Below, one piece after another: positions 45,765 through 61,200 of a stretch of DNA of 64,000 nt. The notes under the pieces are model-generated. The model saw nothing but the letters and a program-made list of their open reading frames with translations. It had not been told where the DNA came from and searched no databases. The DNA comes from Oscheius dolichura (Eukaryota > Nematoda > Chromadorea > Rhabditida > Rhabditidae), in the NCBI GenBank assembly GCA_932521035.1, contig OW051497.1, forward strand, positions 10,540,001 to 10,604,000, in the 5' to 3' direction. Position 1 is the stretch's first letter. The number at the start of each line of letters is the position of its first letter. Made by a program: the position numbers and the translations under genes.

Positions 45765-47255
45765 TTATTCTTCTTCCTCGTCCTCCTCCTCCGCTTCAAC
45801 TTCGTAGTTTTTGGAGTACTTGGCGTCTAAACAAAGAGAGATGGTTGAAGTTTTGGTTTGTTACTTACCTTCTTCCTCTTGGATTTCGTGGGCGTATTTG
45901 GCTATGACCTTCTCATAGATGGTGGGAGGGGGAGGGAGTCCAGGGAAGACGGGGTAGGCCGTTTGCTAAAAGATACTGTACTCCTGCAGCTGGTATAATC
46001 CCTACGGTTTCGTAGACGGCACGGCGCTCTCGGAAGTTACGGCGGTCAATTTGACGATCGTACTTTGAGAATACTTGGATCTTGGGCTGAAATTAATCGA
46101 TGACTCCCTCTCGTAATTTGTTATGCTGTAAAATCTACAAGCTATGGACACAGTCCTCGGCTGAGCTGCTGTAATGCAAACAAAACATAACTGACGCGCG
46201 AAGGCCTCACATTGGATAAGATTAAAAAAAGAACTTACGGGATGCCTGCCTCCGGCATCGCTGGGGTCAGTTCCTCCTTTTTCCCTGTTGTTTCTGGCAA
46301 CTTGACGCTGTCTCTCGTTCAACTCCCTCAACTGGAAACGGCGGTTATTCTCTATCTCAAAGAAGAAGGCTTACGTCGTATTCCTGGCGAGCATGGCGTG
46401 TCTCGAGATCGTATTTGTCAGCTTCCATCTTGGTAATGCGGTGATGAATTTCCTTGATCTTCTGTTTCAATTCAGAAGAAGCGATCTCAGAAAGGGTCTG
46501 GATGGTCTCCTGGATTTTGGCCAAGAAAGCCTAAATTTCAATTTACTCAGCATCGTTTCTCTCTTCACCTTCTTAGCCTCATCCTGCTGATCCTTGGTCA
46601 TACCCATTTCCTGCTTGGCCTGGACGATGTTACCGAACTTGTCTCCTTGGGCACCCTTGTTAGGAACAGTGAAATTCCTTCCGCCTTCTCCAGCAGTGAA
46701 GCCGACCATTTGCATCTTCTTCTTCTTCTCTTCTTCCTTCTTTCTCTTCTCCTCCTCTTGCTTGGCACGACGCTGCTCTTCCTCCTCCTTACGGCGTTCG
46801 TCCTCCTGTCGTCTTCTCTCAGACATCTCCTGCTCTTCTTTCTCTCTTTCCAGACGGCGCTTTTCTTGCTTTTCCTTCAGCATGCGGATTTCCTCGTCTT
46901 CCTTGGAGCGCTCCTCATTTCTGCGGTCTTCATAATCCTGAAGTTTTCCGTCGTCGGCATCGTCATGACGCTGCTTAGCAGCCAGCATGGCCTGCTCGGC
47001 TTCATTGAGGTTCTCTTCTCTAAAAATAACATATTTATAGAAAGCAAACAATGAATCTGCCAAATCCACTTTTTGTGCAGTTTCGACCTTTTGCAAATAA
47101 TGAAAAAAAGAACTTACTCCTCGGCGGGATCTTCCTTCTCTGCCTGGGCTTCTTCGACTTCTTCTTCCTCTTCTACCTCCTCCTCCTCCTCGTAGCTAAA
47201 GATTCAATTAAAGAGCGCCACATGCTGAAACTTACTATTCTTCCTCGTCAGACAT
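45765..47255 (-). CDS. Troponin T
   Basis: The start is MSDEEEYYEEEEEVEEEEEV, the acidic N-terminal tail of troponin T. It is followed by ENLNEAEQAMLAAKQRHDD and a long charged helix of Arg/Glu/Lys (ERRRQEDERRKEEEEQRRA) containing the tropomyosin-binding region. Next are GFTAGEGGRNFTVPNKGA, KIKEIHHRITKMEADKYDL, RELNERQRQVARNNREKGG (heptad region pairing with troponin I) and QVFSKYDRQIDRRNFRERR. The tail ends in Glu-rich YEVEAEEEDEEEE, a feature of invertebrate troponin T. It anchors the troponin complex on tropomyosin in striated muscle. C. elegans has four paralogues (tnt-1, mup-2/tnt-2, tnt-3, tnt-4); I cannot assign which. Confidence 0.95.
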
Positions 47256-47573
47256 GTTCGGCGCGGTTAGAAGCAATTACCTATAAACAAAAAAGTAGGA
47301 CAACACTGTGAAGGAAAGTAACAAAAAGAAAATGTACGGGTGTCCGGGATGAATTGACAGGGGGAGTGAATGGCTTTGAGGTTGAGCGATTGGCGTGGGA
47401 GGAGCTGAGTGAAGTGCCGGCGCCTCGAGCACTGTTTGCCCGCGCTGCCAGCCACTCGTTTCCAGGAGTTTCCGAGATATCCAAGGGGCTGTAGACAAGC
47501 CAGGTCGCTAAAGCAATCAGTGGGTGGTAGCTCTGTGTAAAGGGGTTTGTACAGTCTGAACAAGCCAATTTAG

Positions 47574-47795
47574 GAAGGACCAATGTGGCAGCCTCTACCA
47601 CTCGGACGTATGCAACCGGGATGAATATTGTGCCTACCGGAACGGATCCCCTTACGCTTTCTGCTGCACAAGGAGTACAAAGCATTGTAATATCTTTCCC
47701 AGGGCAAATTTTATGTCATTTTAGATGTGATACAGTACACCGTCTCAGGAAAAGGGTTCTTCAGGAGGCAGAAACGACAAGTGATTGCCCTTTAA
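47574..47795 (+). CDS. Partial Cys-rich secreted-protein gene
   Basis: After a TTTAG acceptor an exon reads KDQCGSLYHSDVCNRDEYC and YRNGSPYAFCCTR. This is the same C-C-C-CC spacing as the second module of the Kunitz genes at 32604 and 44553. A GTACAA...TTTTAG intron (47675-47724) leads in phase to VIQYTVSGKGFFRRQKRQVI and TAA. AATAAA follows within about 5 bp. No signal-peptide exon was found upstream, where the troponin T promoter begins, so it may be a truncated or incomplete copy. Confidence 0.4.
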
Positions 47796-47957
47796 AAATA
47801 AAGTCTTGGAACAATACGTTCATTGCACACGAGATCAAACAGTATGCTGCAGAAAGCACCGGATTGTACACAATAATAGGTTAAAAGACACACTGAGCTG
47901 CAATAGTTTTAAGGAAATAATTATCACCTAGTGAAGTAACAGTTAACATCTAGGCTT

Positions 47958-49427
47958 CTAGTAAATATATCTCATAAGAGCTGGTCTCTGATGCGGCGGA
48001 GGAGGCGGTGGCGGTGGGGGATGTTGGGGTTGACGTGGTGGGAGTTGAACTAAAGGCTGGATACACTTACAGTCGTGCAAGAAAATGTTGCCGAAATCAT
48101 GGCAACGTCCGCACCTGAACAATCCATAGAAAGGTATATAAGATTTTCTTACCACCCAATATTAAAAACATCCTTGCAGGTGTTTGTCAGCCAGTCGAAA
48201 CCGCATCCTAGTTGTTCTAGGGAGGAATTAGCCGATTGCTGATTGATGACTTCAAAGCGCACGTCTCTTACATTAGGCGGTGTACCATTAGGAGGTAGAT
48301 TTGGTCCTCCGGCTCCAGCAGGTCCTCCAGGTAGTGGTGGCGGCGGCAACTACACGAAGTCCGTTTATGAAATAAAGAAAACAAACCTGTCCGGGATGGG
48401 GTTGGGATAGTGGTGGAGGAGAAAAGTTAGGAATATTTGGAGGGCCAGCATTGGGAGGCAGGATCGGACCTTGTGGAGCAGTGCCCAACGGAGGAACCAG
48501 AGGTAAGGCAGGTGTGCCAGGAATTGCTGGCAAGAAGCCGTTAGGGAATGGCTGCGGCGGCACAGAAAAAGGTGGCTGGGTGGGATTGATAAATACGGGT
48601 GGTCTGCCGGAAAGATTCTAGAATGAAGAGTGTAAATGTGAGAGGAAGAAAACTTACAGGCGGTGTGCCTGCTTGGACAGTCTGTGAGAATGTCCTAGAT
48701 CCGGAAGAACTCTTGAAAGCAGGCGCTGGTTGGGCAGGTTGGGGAGATGTAAAAGGTTGAGATGACGGTTGGAAATCAGATTTAGTTTGTGCCCTTGCTT
48801 GTGATGTTGTTGAAGGTATAGATGTAGTAGATGGTTCTTCGTTTTTAACAGAGACAGTAGTTCTTTCGAGTCCTCTAGCGAACTGCAACAACAGGTTGTA
48901 AATTATCCGAAAAGTGGAAAACCTCATTAGCTTCGACCATAGTCATAGTGTCCTCAACGAGTTTCTTCTCATGGTGCTTGTCTTCGTCATAATTGTAGGA
49001 CGTTATTGTCACGTCATCTGAAGGGCAGCTCGTATTTAAAATTAATCTGGAGACTTGCTTTTTGACGGAAGATTTGTTGGATCGTGGATGGGTACAGCTT
49101 GTGCTCTTTTATAAAATCGTCCCTGTGCTCTTAAACGAGGTTCGTCTGAAGAATGGGAAAATATGATACAAATATAGCCTGTTGTTTACCACTGACGACG
49201 ACATTTCTAAAAACTCGCGATCGTGCAAGCCGTGCTTCCGGACTTCTGTTATATCTTCTACCTGGATAAGACGCCGCCGGAACGTAGAATTGTCTAGCGT
49301 ATGATACAGGAGGGTCCCGGAATACCTAAAACATATTCTGCACAAGAGAAGAGGAATGAAATTTTACCCGTGCGACTGCCGCCGTTCCCCAGACGACAGT
49401 AGCTGTGAGAAGCAGGAGCTGTCGCAT
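47958..49427 (-). CDS. Secreted proline-rich protein with C-terminal Cys module
   Basis: A signal peptide (MRQLLLLTATVVWGTAAVA) precedes a basic stretch (RRYNRSPEARLARSRVF), then Ser/Thr- and Pro-rich sequence (PSSQPFTSPQPAQPAPAFKS, GPPNIPNFSPPPLSQPHPG, PPPPLPGGPAGAGGPNLPPN). The conserved-looking end is QLGCGFDWLTNTCKDVFNIG with CGRCHDFGNIFLHDCKC, six to seven cysteines, and a poly-Pro tail ending RPALMRYIY. The intron 49058-49018 begins GCAAGT, a GC-AG intron. It is probably extracellular matrix or cuticle-associated. The Cys-rich end looks like a defined domain but I do not recognise it. Confidence 0.7.
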
Positions 49428-51339
49428 GGACCGCTCCTTCTGAAAGGCAATAATTATCATAGTCTGGAGCAGGAATAACACGTAAGAATCTTTGAAGGTG
49501 CTTTCTCACTGACAGACAGGTTTTGCGACACAATTATGGCAGAAACCGCAGTCGAATTCGACGAAAACCAAGTCTCATTGGGTGGGAATAGCCGATAAGG
49601 ATGTGATTAGAACATCATTAGCAATACTAAAACACGTTCGCAATGGGATAAGATAATAACGACGGTGGTCGAAAGACCGCGTCCGGCGGCAGGTTGCCAA
49701 TGATACATCATCAGAGAAGACACAGAAGGACATTTCAAATATTCACTTTCTATCGACGCGGAAATTCCGCATTCTATAGAAGATCGTACGATTATTTTCA
49801 CGACTTAACATTGCTTAGGATCTCTTCTTCTTTATTTGGGATTATTCTATATATCCATGGATAGATATCCAGAAAAAGCCTTACGAGAAAAGAAGAGACC
49901 GAATGTTTCAATGTTCACCAACAAAAGGATAAATCGTGGCAGGGATAAGCTGCATTTAATGCCGTCCTCTGGTGAACACGATCTACATGGGTGGGTAGAA
50001 TAAGAGCATTCCTTTCGGAATTCTTTAGTGGAATGGAAAGAGCACTATAATAAAGAGCGATCACTCCGGGAAGGTATACTACTCTAAAAGCGAAGGTAAT
50101 CTTTCCTAGGGTAAGAATAATAGAAATACTGGGCTGGGAAATGTCTTGGAAAGTCTCCCGATTGCCCGATAAACTTCAGCTTGACCGGCTTAAAGTGTCC
50201 TCCTTGAATGAAAGCAAAAGCTATCGGAAAGGAAGACGGAAGGGCACAAAATGTGGCAGTTGCGAAGCGGAGAGAATAGGTTTCTGCCAAAAACGGGATT
50301 GGCAAAGGCCGTCGCGGATATTAGGAAGCCACCGATCAGATAGAGAAGCCCGGAAAAAAACACATCCGAAAGCAGTTGGCAAATTAAGAGAGAAAGTGAA
50401 TCAAAAACTGTATTGGTTAGGTGGGATGGCCCCCGGGGGGAAAGAACGATTTTATCGCCATTTTGAGGGTGATCGTAGGATCGAAAGTGAAAGAGGAGGA
50501 CATCGAGGACACAAAAATGTCATGAGAATTTAGCGGAAAGAAATTGAGTGCCCGATTGAGGTCAGCCAGCCAGGTTGCGCAACGCATAAAAGAGGGCCTC
50601 CAAAGAGAGAAGAATGAGTGTAGTAGAGATAAAGCGAGATGTAGCCTTCCTAATAGAACGAGTTTTGTCTGGCAGCGCTCGAAGGGAAGATATCCTTTAG
50701 CGGGGACAAAGGCGAGCAGTTCAGGACAGACTCCGCTGCTCCGGCGTGTCCTTCTCTATATTTGACTAGTCTGGCACGTGGCGGTCACAGACGAAGCCAG
50801 ACCGTGACGGGCTATCTGAAGGCTGGATCTAGGTCCAGTTTTTTTCGCTGATGTGCCTAATCTCACTAGGATCAAAATAATGTGACTGCTAAACAGACTT
50901 TCACCTACGGGTGAACTCACCCCTGGTATGGAAAACAGTGCTCTATAAAATGGAAGGGAATGTGAATGTAAGCGAGGAAGAGACCAAGAACTAATGCGGG
51001 TTTACGGTTGAATACAAGTCGAGACCGCAAATCTAGAGCACACCTTGTAAAATAAAAGCATTCGGAGAGACGATGACCTGTTCAAAGGCGGACAATCAAG
51101 GCTTTTCGATAGTTTACGTCTGCTTTGAAGCTTGTTTTGCGGGGATCAGATAAGCCGATATCAGATCTGAGACTTGTCCCAAAATAAAGAAATACAACAA
51201 GAAGCAACCATCGAAGAGACATGATTTGACCACAACTTCCGGCGGAACAGCCATCGTCTGAGAGTCACAAAAGTTGCGAAGAAATAACATTAGTCAAATT
51301 TTATACAAATGGCAGGACCGTTAGCTAAGCGGGAGTCTT
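49428..51339. other. About 1.9 kb without a recognised gene
   Basis: Frames at 50141-50533 (+) and 50084-50305 (-) overlap each other and show no domain or splice partners. The region includes the promoter of the proline-rich gene and the 3' flank of amylase. Confidence 0.4.
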
Positions 51340-54036
<2,697 letters not shown>

Positions 54037-56375
54037 AGCATATTCTAGGCAGACATGTGCTCGATTCGGGGAGGGACTTACAAAACAGCGGTTGCACCAT
54101 GTAAGCAAGCAAATTCAATCATCCAAACGACAATCATTGTCATGAAGCGTAATAAATAGGAGATGACTTTTTGGTGTGATTAAAATATACGGCAAAAAGA
54201 CGGCAGGCTTGTCTGCCTGTGCACTTCCTTGGACGTCAACAATATCGAAGGCTCTTAGATAATGAAAAAAAACAATGTTCTACTACACTTGCTGAAAGTT
54301 TGTCAAGGTCGATTAAACTTTTTCTGATTCAATTGTCTCCTTACTAGCTTTTTCCATTTCCCAGTATTTTGTTGTCCTTATGTGAGTTGACTGCCATTTC
54401 GCCCCGAACTGCCATCCTTTCAACCAGCCGCTTACAGTGCCGTTTAGTCATTCGCATTTCCATTTCGCGGTTTCGGCTCACTCTCTTCAAACGAACAGCT
54501 GTGGCGTGTGTGCTGCGTCTCACCTAGACGTGAACTGTTTCGCCGGGGTGTCCAACTCGGCCGGTTCCTCCCCCGCTCTTTGTTTCCGCTTCACTCTCGA
54601 AATTTCGTGAAATCGCTCTGGCTCGCGCGTCAAGGTCGAGCCACGCCCTGGGTGTCCGCCAAAGAACATTCGACACAGTTCCATGTACATCCATATAGCA
54701 ACCACACCCATTCAGGAACACGTGCTCGTGTTTTGGGCAAGACTGGAAAACGCTCTTTTCGTGGATAGTCGATTTTTTAAAGGAGCGGGTTTCCCTGCCT
54801 TTATAAACTTTGACCGCCTTTCTCCTGTTCTTTATTGATCCGTGATAAGGCCCAATTTCCAAGGGGTTCTCTGTCTCTCTGTCCATATTCAAGAGACAAC
54901 TTTCTCAAGGAAATGACCAGAAATCCTTGAGCGAGACGAGATTACCTTGTTGATAACGAGGGACTAGTCATATTCCCGACAGGTTATTTCCTATAATTAT
55001 ACACGCACGTGTTCAATAATGGAAACCGCCTTATATTTGGTAAGAACCTGTACTTTCTGCAGAAATTCTCCTACATCTTGCTTATTACCTGTCCAATGGT
55101 CAGTTTTCCGTGATTTAGCCTGACGTGATTGTTTGCTTTAGATATATGGACGGTCCTAACGCGTAGGCAAACAGGGAAACTTTTAAATTTTCGGCTCCTT
55201 CCTTCCTTTTTCCGTTCTCCTTCTTGTGCTCAGCTTAGCTGACTCAAAATTCTACACTTTTTCAAAAACTGTCTCCCGAGCGGCCAGTTTCTCTGCCAAG
55301 CTCTCAGCTTATTGTGCAAATATACCGTTGAAACACGCGTAGTGACTGTTCCATTTGATGTTTTGCAGTGGTTTTTGGACAGCTGCTCGCCCTCACTAAG
55401 TGACGTTCAGATGTTTTACATTCAATTATGACCGCTGTTACACACGGCCATTCTTAAGGTGTAAACAAAGGAACAAGTTAACTTTTGATGGCATCTCCTT
55501 CCACCATCTGCGCTCCTCTCATCTCAGGAATTTGCATTTTTGGAAAGCTTTCTCCCGTCATTTGCATTCTGATCATTCCTTGCCGAGGCCGACGACAATA
55601 AACTATTGTCGTTTCACACACCTCCGTTATCATCGGTTATTCATTTTTCGGACGCTTAGTGGACAATTTGTCATATTCTTAATCACTTCCCTTTCTTCAA
55701 GAATAGGGTAAAGAAAGTGGTGAGACCCTTTCCCTGTCAATTTATGAATTATATCGAATTTGTCAGCATCGATGGTTCGAGATGCGCAATTTTCGAAACT
55801 ATTGCCACCCTCATTCGATTTCGTTCTCGTGTTGTTCTCTCGAGTTCCAGAACAATCTTTTCGCTTCTTTTTGGTTATTTCACTCCTACATGCTAAGTCT
55901 GTTAGACCCCATTTTTTTTCCTTTTAAATGTCAAATTGACGTCTCGTGTTTGCTCGGGGGTTACCGCTGTTGGAAACTTCTCGCACCACCATCGCCGTTC
56001 GGTCACACTTTCATATCACTGCTGCAATCAATTTACTTCGAAAACTCCCAACCAATCGTTCTATCCTTTTACTGACTAAACTTCAATTTGACCTTTTGCC
56101 CCTAGAGCCTCATTTTTCCACAGCTGCCAGCTGTTAATGCGCCTGTCACCGTTCCGGCACATTGTCAAGTAGAAGGGGTTTTCTATCATTTATCTCGGAT
56201 CATTTGCCAATCAACGATCTTGGGCATCTGCTTTTTTATCCCGATACCGCAAGCCGTGCGGCGACGTAGCTTCTTCACACAACCAGATCTATTGTTATTG
56301 TCCAGCTTCCTCTGTCTGTCAATGATTTCATCCCCTTTATCAAACTCCTCTGATCAACCTAACACGATTTCAGAA
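54037..56375. other. About 2.3 kb without a recognised gene, 5' of unc-23
   Basis: No convincing exon was found. UNC-23 in C. elegans has longer isoforms from upstream promoters, so distant first exons may lie here. GC-rich frames at 54508-54768 overlap on both strands and are not called. Confidence 0.4.
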
Positions 56376-57220
56376 ATGTCTGGCAATGCTCGAGTAGTTC
56401 CTGTACAATTGATCCGTAACAAAAGTGTAGATGACTTCAATGATCAGGTTATTAATATGCTAGACGATGTAGAGCGACGGGTAGAGCAGCTCAGGTACTT
56501 GTACTTTTATCTTCTTTTATTTAGGTAATTTTAGAGAAGCAGCATCTCTTCTCGAAGTAGAGAAAGAACAGATTCTTGACATGTTGAACAATGTCCAAGT
56601 GAATACGGATCTCCTGCGGTTGGGACAAGGGGATCGCGAAGATATTCACGCTACGACAAATCGTTTAGCAGCTAGAACAAAGACCGTGGAGGTTCAACGT
56701 CTCCCTCTTGTTTAAATTTTTTCTGTCATACTTCAGGTTGTAGTGAACACCCCTCGCAACTCGGAACAGCAGAAGGCTTTGACTTCTGTGAATCACTTAA
56801 TCGATGGCGTCATCCAAAAAATGCAAGACGACCTTTCCATGGGCAAAGAGGTGTGTAATCTTCTTTACGAAAAAAAAAGCGGCACGTCTGTTGGCCTTTC
56901 AAGCTTCCGTATTACTCATCCCCTATTTTTCAGACATGTAAACGGTACCTAAATGCTTGCGCCCCTGACCAGCCGGAAGGGCCTATCGACCAGCGTTTCC
57001 AATCAGTGGTAAGTGCCTTACAATGTGTAATAACGGGGCATTGTCCACTCACAGAAGAGAAAGGGGGAAAACAGTTCCTGCCCTTTTAGGTTCAATAATA
57101 AACAACGTGATTTAGGTGATTGAATGCACGGCGGATGATCAAAAGAAGATCCGACGGAAACTGGCCCAACTGATTACTCAACTTGAACGAGCAGAACGTA
57201 CGGTCTTTCCCCAATGGTAG
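56376..57220 (+). CDS. unc-23: BAG2-family Hsp70 co-chaperone (UNC-23)
   Basis: A TTTCAG acceptor lies 2 nt 5' of the ATG (MSGNARVVPVQLIRN). The BAG2 hallmarks run in order: LDDVERRVEQLREAASLLEV, EKEQILDMLNNVQ, NRLAARTKTVEVVVNTPRN, HLIDGVIQKMQDDLSMGKE, CKRYLNACAPDQPEGPIDQR, FQSVVIECTADDQKKIRRKL. Coiled-coil and BNB (brand-new BAG) regions are both represented. BAG2 proteins act as nucleotide-exchange factors for Hsp70 and restrain the CHIP ubiquitin ligase. In C. elegans, unc-23 protects body-wall muscle attachment. Six exons have short introns. The protein is the short, core isoform. Confidence 0.92.
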
Positions 57221-57631
57221 TATTTCGACGAAAGGAAGAAACCGTTGATTTGTGATATATACTTTGAATTTCTTACTCACCCCCTCCCTCTGTCTCGCTC
57301 TGTCTCTGGTTTATTTGGGTACTTGACATATTCATTTTATTACAGTAATTGTATTATGGCTGTACAAGTCGTCGTTTTTCATGCTCTTCTTGCTGTTATT
57401 TCACTGGCGGCCGTCAATACGAGCTGAAACACACATACACATAATTTTCGTCTTATTTTGTCTGTCATTGCGAATGAATCTTTTGTTTTTATTTGTTTCG
57501 GCCTTGTCAGCAGAAATAGAAACCGCACCATCCTATGGCTATATTAGTCGTTGAACTTCGAACGCAGCGTCATTTCCGACTCACATTACCATCAAGGTTA
57601 CGCGTCTAGGCAATATGAGGAAATATTTACC

Positions 57632-57717
57632 TGGTCTCCTTCTACGCTAAGTTTAGACAAGGAGGCAACCATGGCAACCAGAGAGAGAAGGAGGATGAGC
57701 AGAGCAATTGGCGACAT
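57632..57717 (-). CDS. Signal-peptide exon of a candidate small secreted peptide
   Basis: The ATG at 57717 opens MSPIALLILLLSLVAMVASL, a strong signal peptide, continuing SKLSVEGDQ to a GTAAAT donor. The 3' structure is ambiguous. Using the next AG would need a 25-nt intron, giving a short product with a WCGFYFC-like end if a second intron is also removed. A longer intron to 57423 gives LVLTAASEITARRA. AATAAA on the minus strand near 57495 fits the first set. No prohormone site is evident. Confidence 0.3.
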
Positions 57718-58223
57718 TGGAGGTGACTGAATGAATGACTAGCTAGCGAGGTCGTCGGTCGATGTAGGTCGGCTAGGGGCCGATCACTTGACCCAATGAA
57801 AGTAATGCGGCTTTAAATTTGACATTTGCATCCATCCGAGAGCTAATGACCTCGGGAAAGGTCATTCGACTGTTTTTCGATGTTTCGAATCTGTCTCGAA
57901 GTTAATGTTAGTTTTACGATCCCGATTGTTTCGATAGCATTCCCAAGTTTTTAATTGTTCCACGCTCAAAGATCTTCAAATTGACAGACATGGTTAAAAG
58001 GAGGAAGACTTCATTTATGACTCTGATAAATAGAAATATACGCGAATCTGCTAGACTATGGCAATATTTTGGCAAGACAAGGATGGTTATAGATGGAGGG
58101 GTAGCACTTTAGGGGAGATCGGGGAGGTAGATAGAATAGAAGTATATAGGCGGAATGGAAGGAGAGGGATTCCCGTAAAGATAGTAGGCACTAGAGGATA
58201 TTGTAGTTATTGTAGATAGTAGT
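57718..58223. other. Intergenic region between the peptide candidate and sos-1
   Basis: Holds the 3' flank of sos-1 and the 5' flank of the peptide candidate. No gene was seen. Confidence 0.4.
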
Positions 58224-61200
58224 TTATGGCAATTTCTTATATGTTTTAGGGGGGAGTGGGGGAGGGGAGCTCTTAGCAGTATTTGAGAAATTACAAGATT
58301 CAGAGCTGGAGGAGAAGCCGAGGTTGACTCCGATAGCTGGAGGTGAAAGTGTAGGAGAGGGGAGAGTGCTCGAAGGGGCTGACGGAGCTCCGGTAGAGCT
58401 TCCGGTAGATACCAAGCGCTTACTGAAAGAAGATATTGAATTCAATGTAACGAAGAGCAAACTCACTATGTTTTGGGAGGAAGCTCTGGTGGCTTGGTGG
58501 AATCCTTCTTTATCCTTGGTGGGAGTTTGGGAGGGTGCAATGGGAGCACCATCCTGACTGAAGGGGAGGAAGGTTCGGCCGGAGAGCCGCTGCAAACATG
58601 CAGGTTAGGAGGGGGTCAAAATATATTTCCTACTTCTTCAAAACAACCAGTTGATTGGTAGTAGGCGAGTCAGCTGACGATGATGGACTAGGTAATGAAG
58701 GTGGTGGTGATCGCTTCGGTGGAAGGACGGGTGACTCGTGATTAACTGATGGAAATACAAAAGTCTGGGTATCTTCTGAAATTAGGGATGATATCTAGTA
58801 TGAGGTGAGATACTTACGGAAACGTTTGGCACTGTTCGGCGTAGGAGAAGGTGTTTTCAAAGCCGGAGGAGACATGGCACTGTTTGTGGGTCTTCTCAAC
58901 AGAGGAGAGGAAGTGGACGGTGGTGTTCCACTTTTGATTGTTTTCCTTGGAAGTGGTGGTGGAATGAGTCCTAAAATTTGGAATTGGAATGTGTACAACA
59001 GGGATCCTATACTATGTACTGCTTCAGAACCAAAACACAACTCACCAAAGGGAGACAACTTCTTGTCATGTTCGGCAGAGGGTAGACGTTGACTGGCGAT
59101 GGCCATCTCGTCACTGGATGAGTTTAGTCGTGGTCTGTAAGCAGAGGCATTTATATAGGGGATATTTAATAGAGGTCGGTAAATAGCGATGACTGTTTTC
59201 GCGAGACGCAACATTTAACAAATGAATACGGAACGCCTTGATCACTTTACACAAGCCGCCACGACAGATCAACCTGGTCAATCAGCGGGCACCGGAAGTA
59301 CAACGTCTATCACATGTTCAGGCGTGCTATCCGGATCCCTTTTCTTTTGTAAATCTACACACCCCGGGTGTCACGAGGCGCTTGAAAACATAACAATGAA
59401 AAACTTACGTATCAACAGAATCGTAGCTAGGTGTACTGGGGGCTGTTGACGTCTGCGTACTGTAGGAACGGCCAGAAGACGAGGTTGTGCTATTGGACTT
59501 TGGTGGTTTAATCCCCGGTGACTTCAGAACGTGGGGAGGATGACGAGGAGGCTGAAAAGCATTTCCTGTAATGACGAAGAATAGCGGTGACGAACCACAT
59601 CTGGGGGCCGTTCCGCCGGTTCCTTGGGTTCGATCTTCTTTGAACATTTAAAGAGATATTCCTCCAACTCATCGTTAGATTTGAAGTCAGTTTTGGGGTT
59701 GATAGATTCGAAGAATTGCTGAAAACAGGACATTTACACGGCAGAAGATAGGCAATGCAACATCGTCTCCCGTGTTCCTTTTTCATCTATTTCGCCCCCT
59801 ATTGATTCCTGTACAATTGACTGGCTTCGATTATGGTACAGTCACGTAAGCAGAAATCTGCCCGCTCTTTTCAACGAACGCCGCTTACTTTGTAATGGTA
59901 GGGTGAGAGCGGCGGTGACTGTGGACCGCAGCAGCATAAGTGACAGGAAAGCATCTTAACTATATACGAATTAGAGAGAGATCGTCGAGAGGAAGGAGGG
60001 CAAAAGGAGACAATTGAAGAATTAAAAAAGTCAAATGGTCAACAGCAACGACGAGATCTTTGGGTAGGAACAAAAACTGGAAAAAAACCAGCGCACATTC
60101 GGAGGTGGAAGGTGGAAGATACGGAGACCGCGTCAGTAAAATACGACTTCTTTTCCACATGTGAGCTGTGGTTCTTTATACTAGATTTATCATCAACTAC
60201 TCTTTAGACTCGAGGGTGATAGAGCATCAAAAACAAACGGCTTGACCCCCGAGGGGGGCGGAAACCGTTGTCATGTGGCTAGGGAGAAAGAATAGTGTAG
60301 GCCAAACTGAGACCGGAAATGACTAGGGGCAAACAACTGGAAGAGGACAAGTGACATTATAATTACGGAAACTCGCTGATAAATGATAATCTAAATAGAG
60401 TAACGGAAGTTTCCTGCAAATGGAAAACTAGAAGAAAATAGCAAATGCGGTCACACCAGAACCCACACATTCCGTAGCCCATTTCCTCGCGCGATAAATT
60501 AACGCGTAGGCGGGAAAATAACTTGTCTCCGTTAGAGTGTGTAGAAGAAGTGTAGGCCTAAAGCTCAAGATGATGGGTTAGGGCCCCGTAGTTCCTGCGT
60601 CTTTCCTGTCGGAAACCCGCTAATGGATAGATTCCGCCTTATCATCTACCAGTTATTCTGTGTGTGTGTATTTGTTGACAGTAGAACTAGTCTATTACGC
60701 CATTTTCCTATTAATCCATCATTTCACGGGTGTTAAGAAGAAAATTAAACAAAAGAAAAGACCTACACGAATGGTTGGCTCCGTCTGGAAGGAGTAGGCC
60801 TGATTCTGGTACATTTGAATCTCGCGGATGATCTCAGAAACTCGACGACACTTGAAGAAGCTGACGAGAAGTTTCTTCTGCTTGCTGGATGACTGGCTAC
60901 TTGGTGACGGACAGCTATCCTAAAACGTGGTTAAATTTCCTATTCTTTCATTAAAAAGACAGCGAAATGCCATGTGTTTGTCCTTTAAAGTGTGTTAGGA
61001 GATAAAAATAGAAATGGATCTCTCGTCACTTACGGGATTCTCCTTCAAGGGATTCGATTTGACAAAAGTGCTATTGTTCTCTGTTGTGTAAAATATCTCC
61101 GTCATATACATTCCTGGAAAAAGCATTGATAAATCACAAAGTGATCGTGTAATCGCTCACCGAAAAAAGGAACACACGGTGGATTGATATTCTTCAACCT

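Noticed and set aside
46594-47054. Plus-strand Ser/Phe/Leu-rich ORFs opposite troponin T
   Set aside because: Complement of the Glu/Arg/Lys-rich troponin T helix; a shadow frame.
50141-50533. Plus-strand basic ORF of 130 aa
   Set aside because: Overlaps an equally open minus-strand frame; no family or splice support.
54508-54892. Overlapping ORFs on both strands 5' of unc-23
   Set aside because: GC-rich stretch with open frames on both strands; no domain or signal.
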